From assembly GCA_004283105.1 (NCBI GenBank), contig SHLN01000193.1, forward strand, positions 1-5,133: 5,133 nt of DNA. Reading direction: 5' to 3'. Shown here one piece after another: positions 4,867 through 5,133 of this stretch (its first letter is position 1; every line of letters begins with the position of its first letter). This stretch comes from Acidimicrobiia bacterium. Lineage in GTDB: Bacteria; Actinomycetota; Acidimicrobiia; Spongiisociales; SHLN01. Below the pieces are notes generated by a model. It saw only the letters and a program-made list of their open reading frames with translations, was not told where the DNA came from and did no database searches. A program made the translations under genes and the position numbers.

Positions 4867-5112
4867 CTAGAGGCTGCCGTTCTGCAATTCAGCCTTGCAG
4901 GTCGGACAAATCCCCTTGCCGTGGAAGGCTTTGACGCCCTCCGTGGATCCACAGAAGGTGCAGGTCGCCTCCAACTTGCGCATCGTGATGTTCTCGCCGT
5001 CCACCCAAATGGTCAGCTGATCACCCTCGCGGATGTTGAAGAGACGACGGGTCTCGGCGGGGATAACAATCCTGCCGAGGTCATCCATCTTGCGGACAAT
5101 ACCGGTGTCCAT
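4867..5112 (-). CDS. AbrB-family DNA-binding regulator with a zinc-ribbon-like tail
   Basis: An 81-residue transition-state-type regulator. Residues 3-47 form the AbrB/SpoVT swapped-hairpin DNA-binding domain: TGIVRKMDDLGRIVIPAETRR, then IREGDQLTIWVDGENITMRK, close to Bacillus subtilis AbrB (STGIVRKVDELGRVVIP). Family members bind DNA as dimers or tetramers and usually repress or tune growth-phase genes. Residues 51-72 carry C51-x2-C54-x14-C69-x2-C72, a probable zinc ribbon in place of the multimerisation region of B. subtilis AbrB. The ATG at 5112 has a GAGAGG Shine-Dalgarno with 5-nt spacing. It converges on rsmI with a 4-bp gap; a weak 5-bp hairpin (4864-4868 with 4871-4875) spans the junction but is not a clear terminator. 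The upstream promoter lies at or beyond the window edge. Targets cannot be told from sequence. Confidence 0.93.
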   Translation of the reverse strand: MDTGIVRKMDDLGRIVIPAETRRLFNIREGDQLTIWVDGENITMRKLEATCTFCGSTEGVKAFHGKGICPTCKAELQNGSL

Positions 5113-5133
5113 TCATACCTCTCTATGCCGTCG

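Overview
The window is high-GC DNA from an Actinomycetota-type bacterium, most likely of the Acidimicrobiia kind. That placement is an inference. It rests on GC-rich coding, a 6C-type small RNA (a family known from Actinobacteria), exported proteins with long Thr/Pro linkers, GTG starts and two probable leaderless genes. No rRNA, tRNA, CRISPR array or transposase was seen.

Left part (1-1807, all on the minus strand). An ECF sigma factor (1807-1268), a small HxxxCxxC zinc-binding anti-sigma-like protein without a membrane segment (1271-999) and a short MscS-like membrane channel protein (1002-307) form a tight operon. Both junctions are 4-bp ATGA overlaps. After a 94-bp gap with its own possible promoter comes the 5' end of an exported protein with a Thr/Pro-rich linker (212-1), cut by the window edge. 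The reading is a regulatory cassette in which the soluble anti-sigma could be tied to the membrane by the channel protein.

Middle (1808-3506). Between the divergent sigma operon and a lipoprotein gene lies a structured RNA on the plus strand (about 1971-2118). It has a hairpin with exactly six C in the loop, a UUCG hairpin, a second stem closing a seven-C loop, and a perfect 13-bp intrinsic terminator. This matches the actinobacterial 6C small RNA. The lipoprotein (2199-3506) has the overall pattern of an actinobacterial putative metallopeptidase family, but the HExxH-type motif and the later Glu-containing motif are both degraded, so it looks like a pseudo-enzyme.

Right part (3507-5133). 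Two arrays of the same 7-bp unit in opposite orientation (GTTCCTG at 3521-3555, CAGGAAC at 3954-4009) bracket a small DUF192-family gene (3628-3951). Next come rsmI (4032-4862), a 16S rRNA 2'-O-methyltransferase, and, converging on it after 4 bp, an AbrB-type regulator with a zinc-ribbon-like tail (5112-4867). The rsmI/abrB pair in this orientation is also found in Bacillus subtilis, so metG may lie just beyond the window. The DUF192 gene and rsmI both have a TANNNT -10-like hexamer ending 6 nt before the start codon, and neither has a usable Shine-Dalgarno, which suggests leaderless transcripts.
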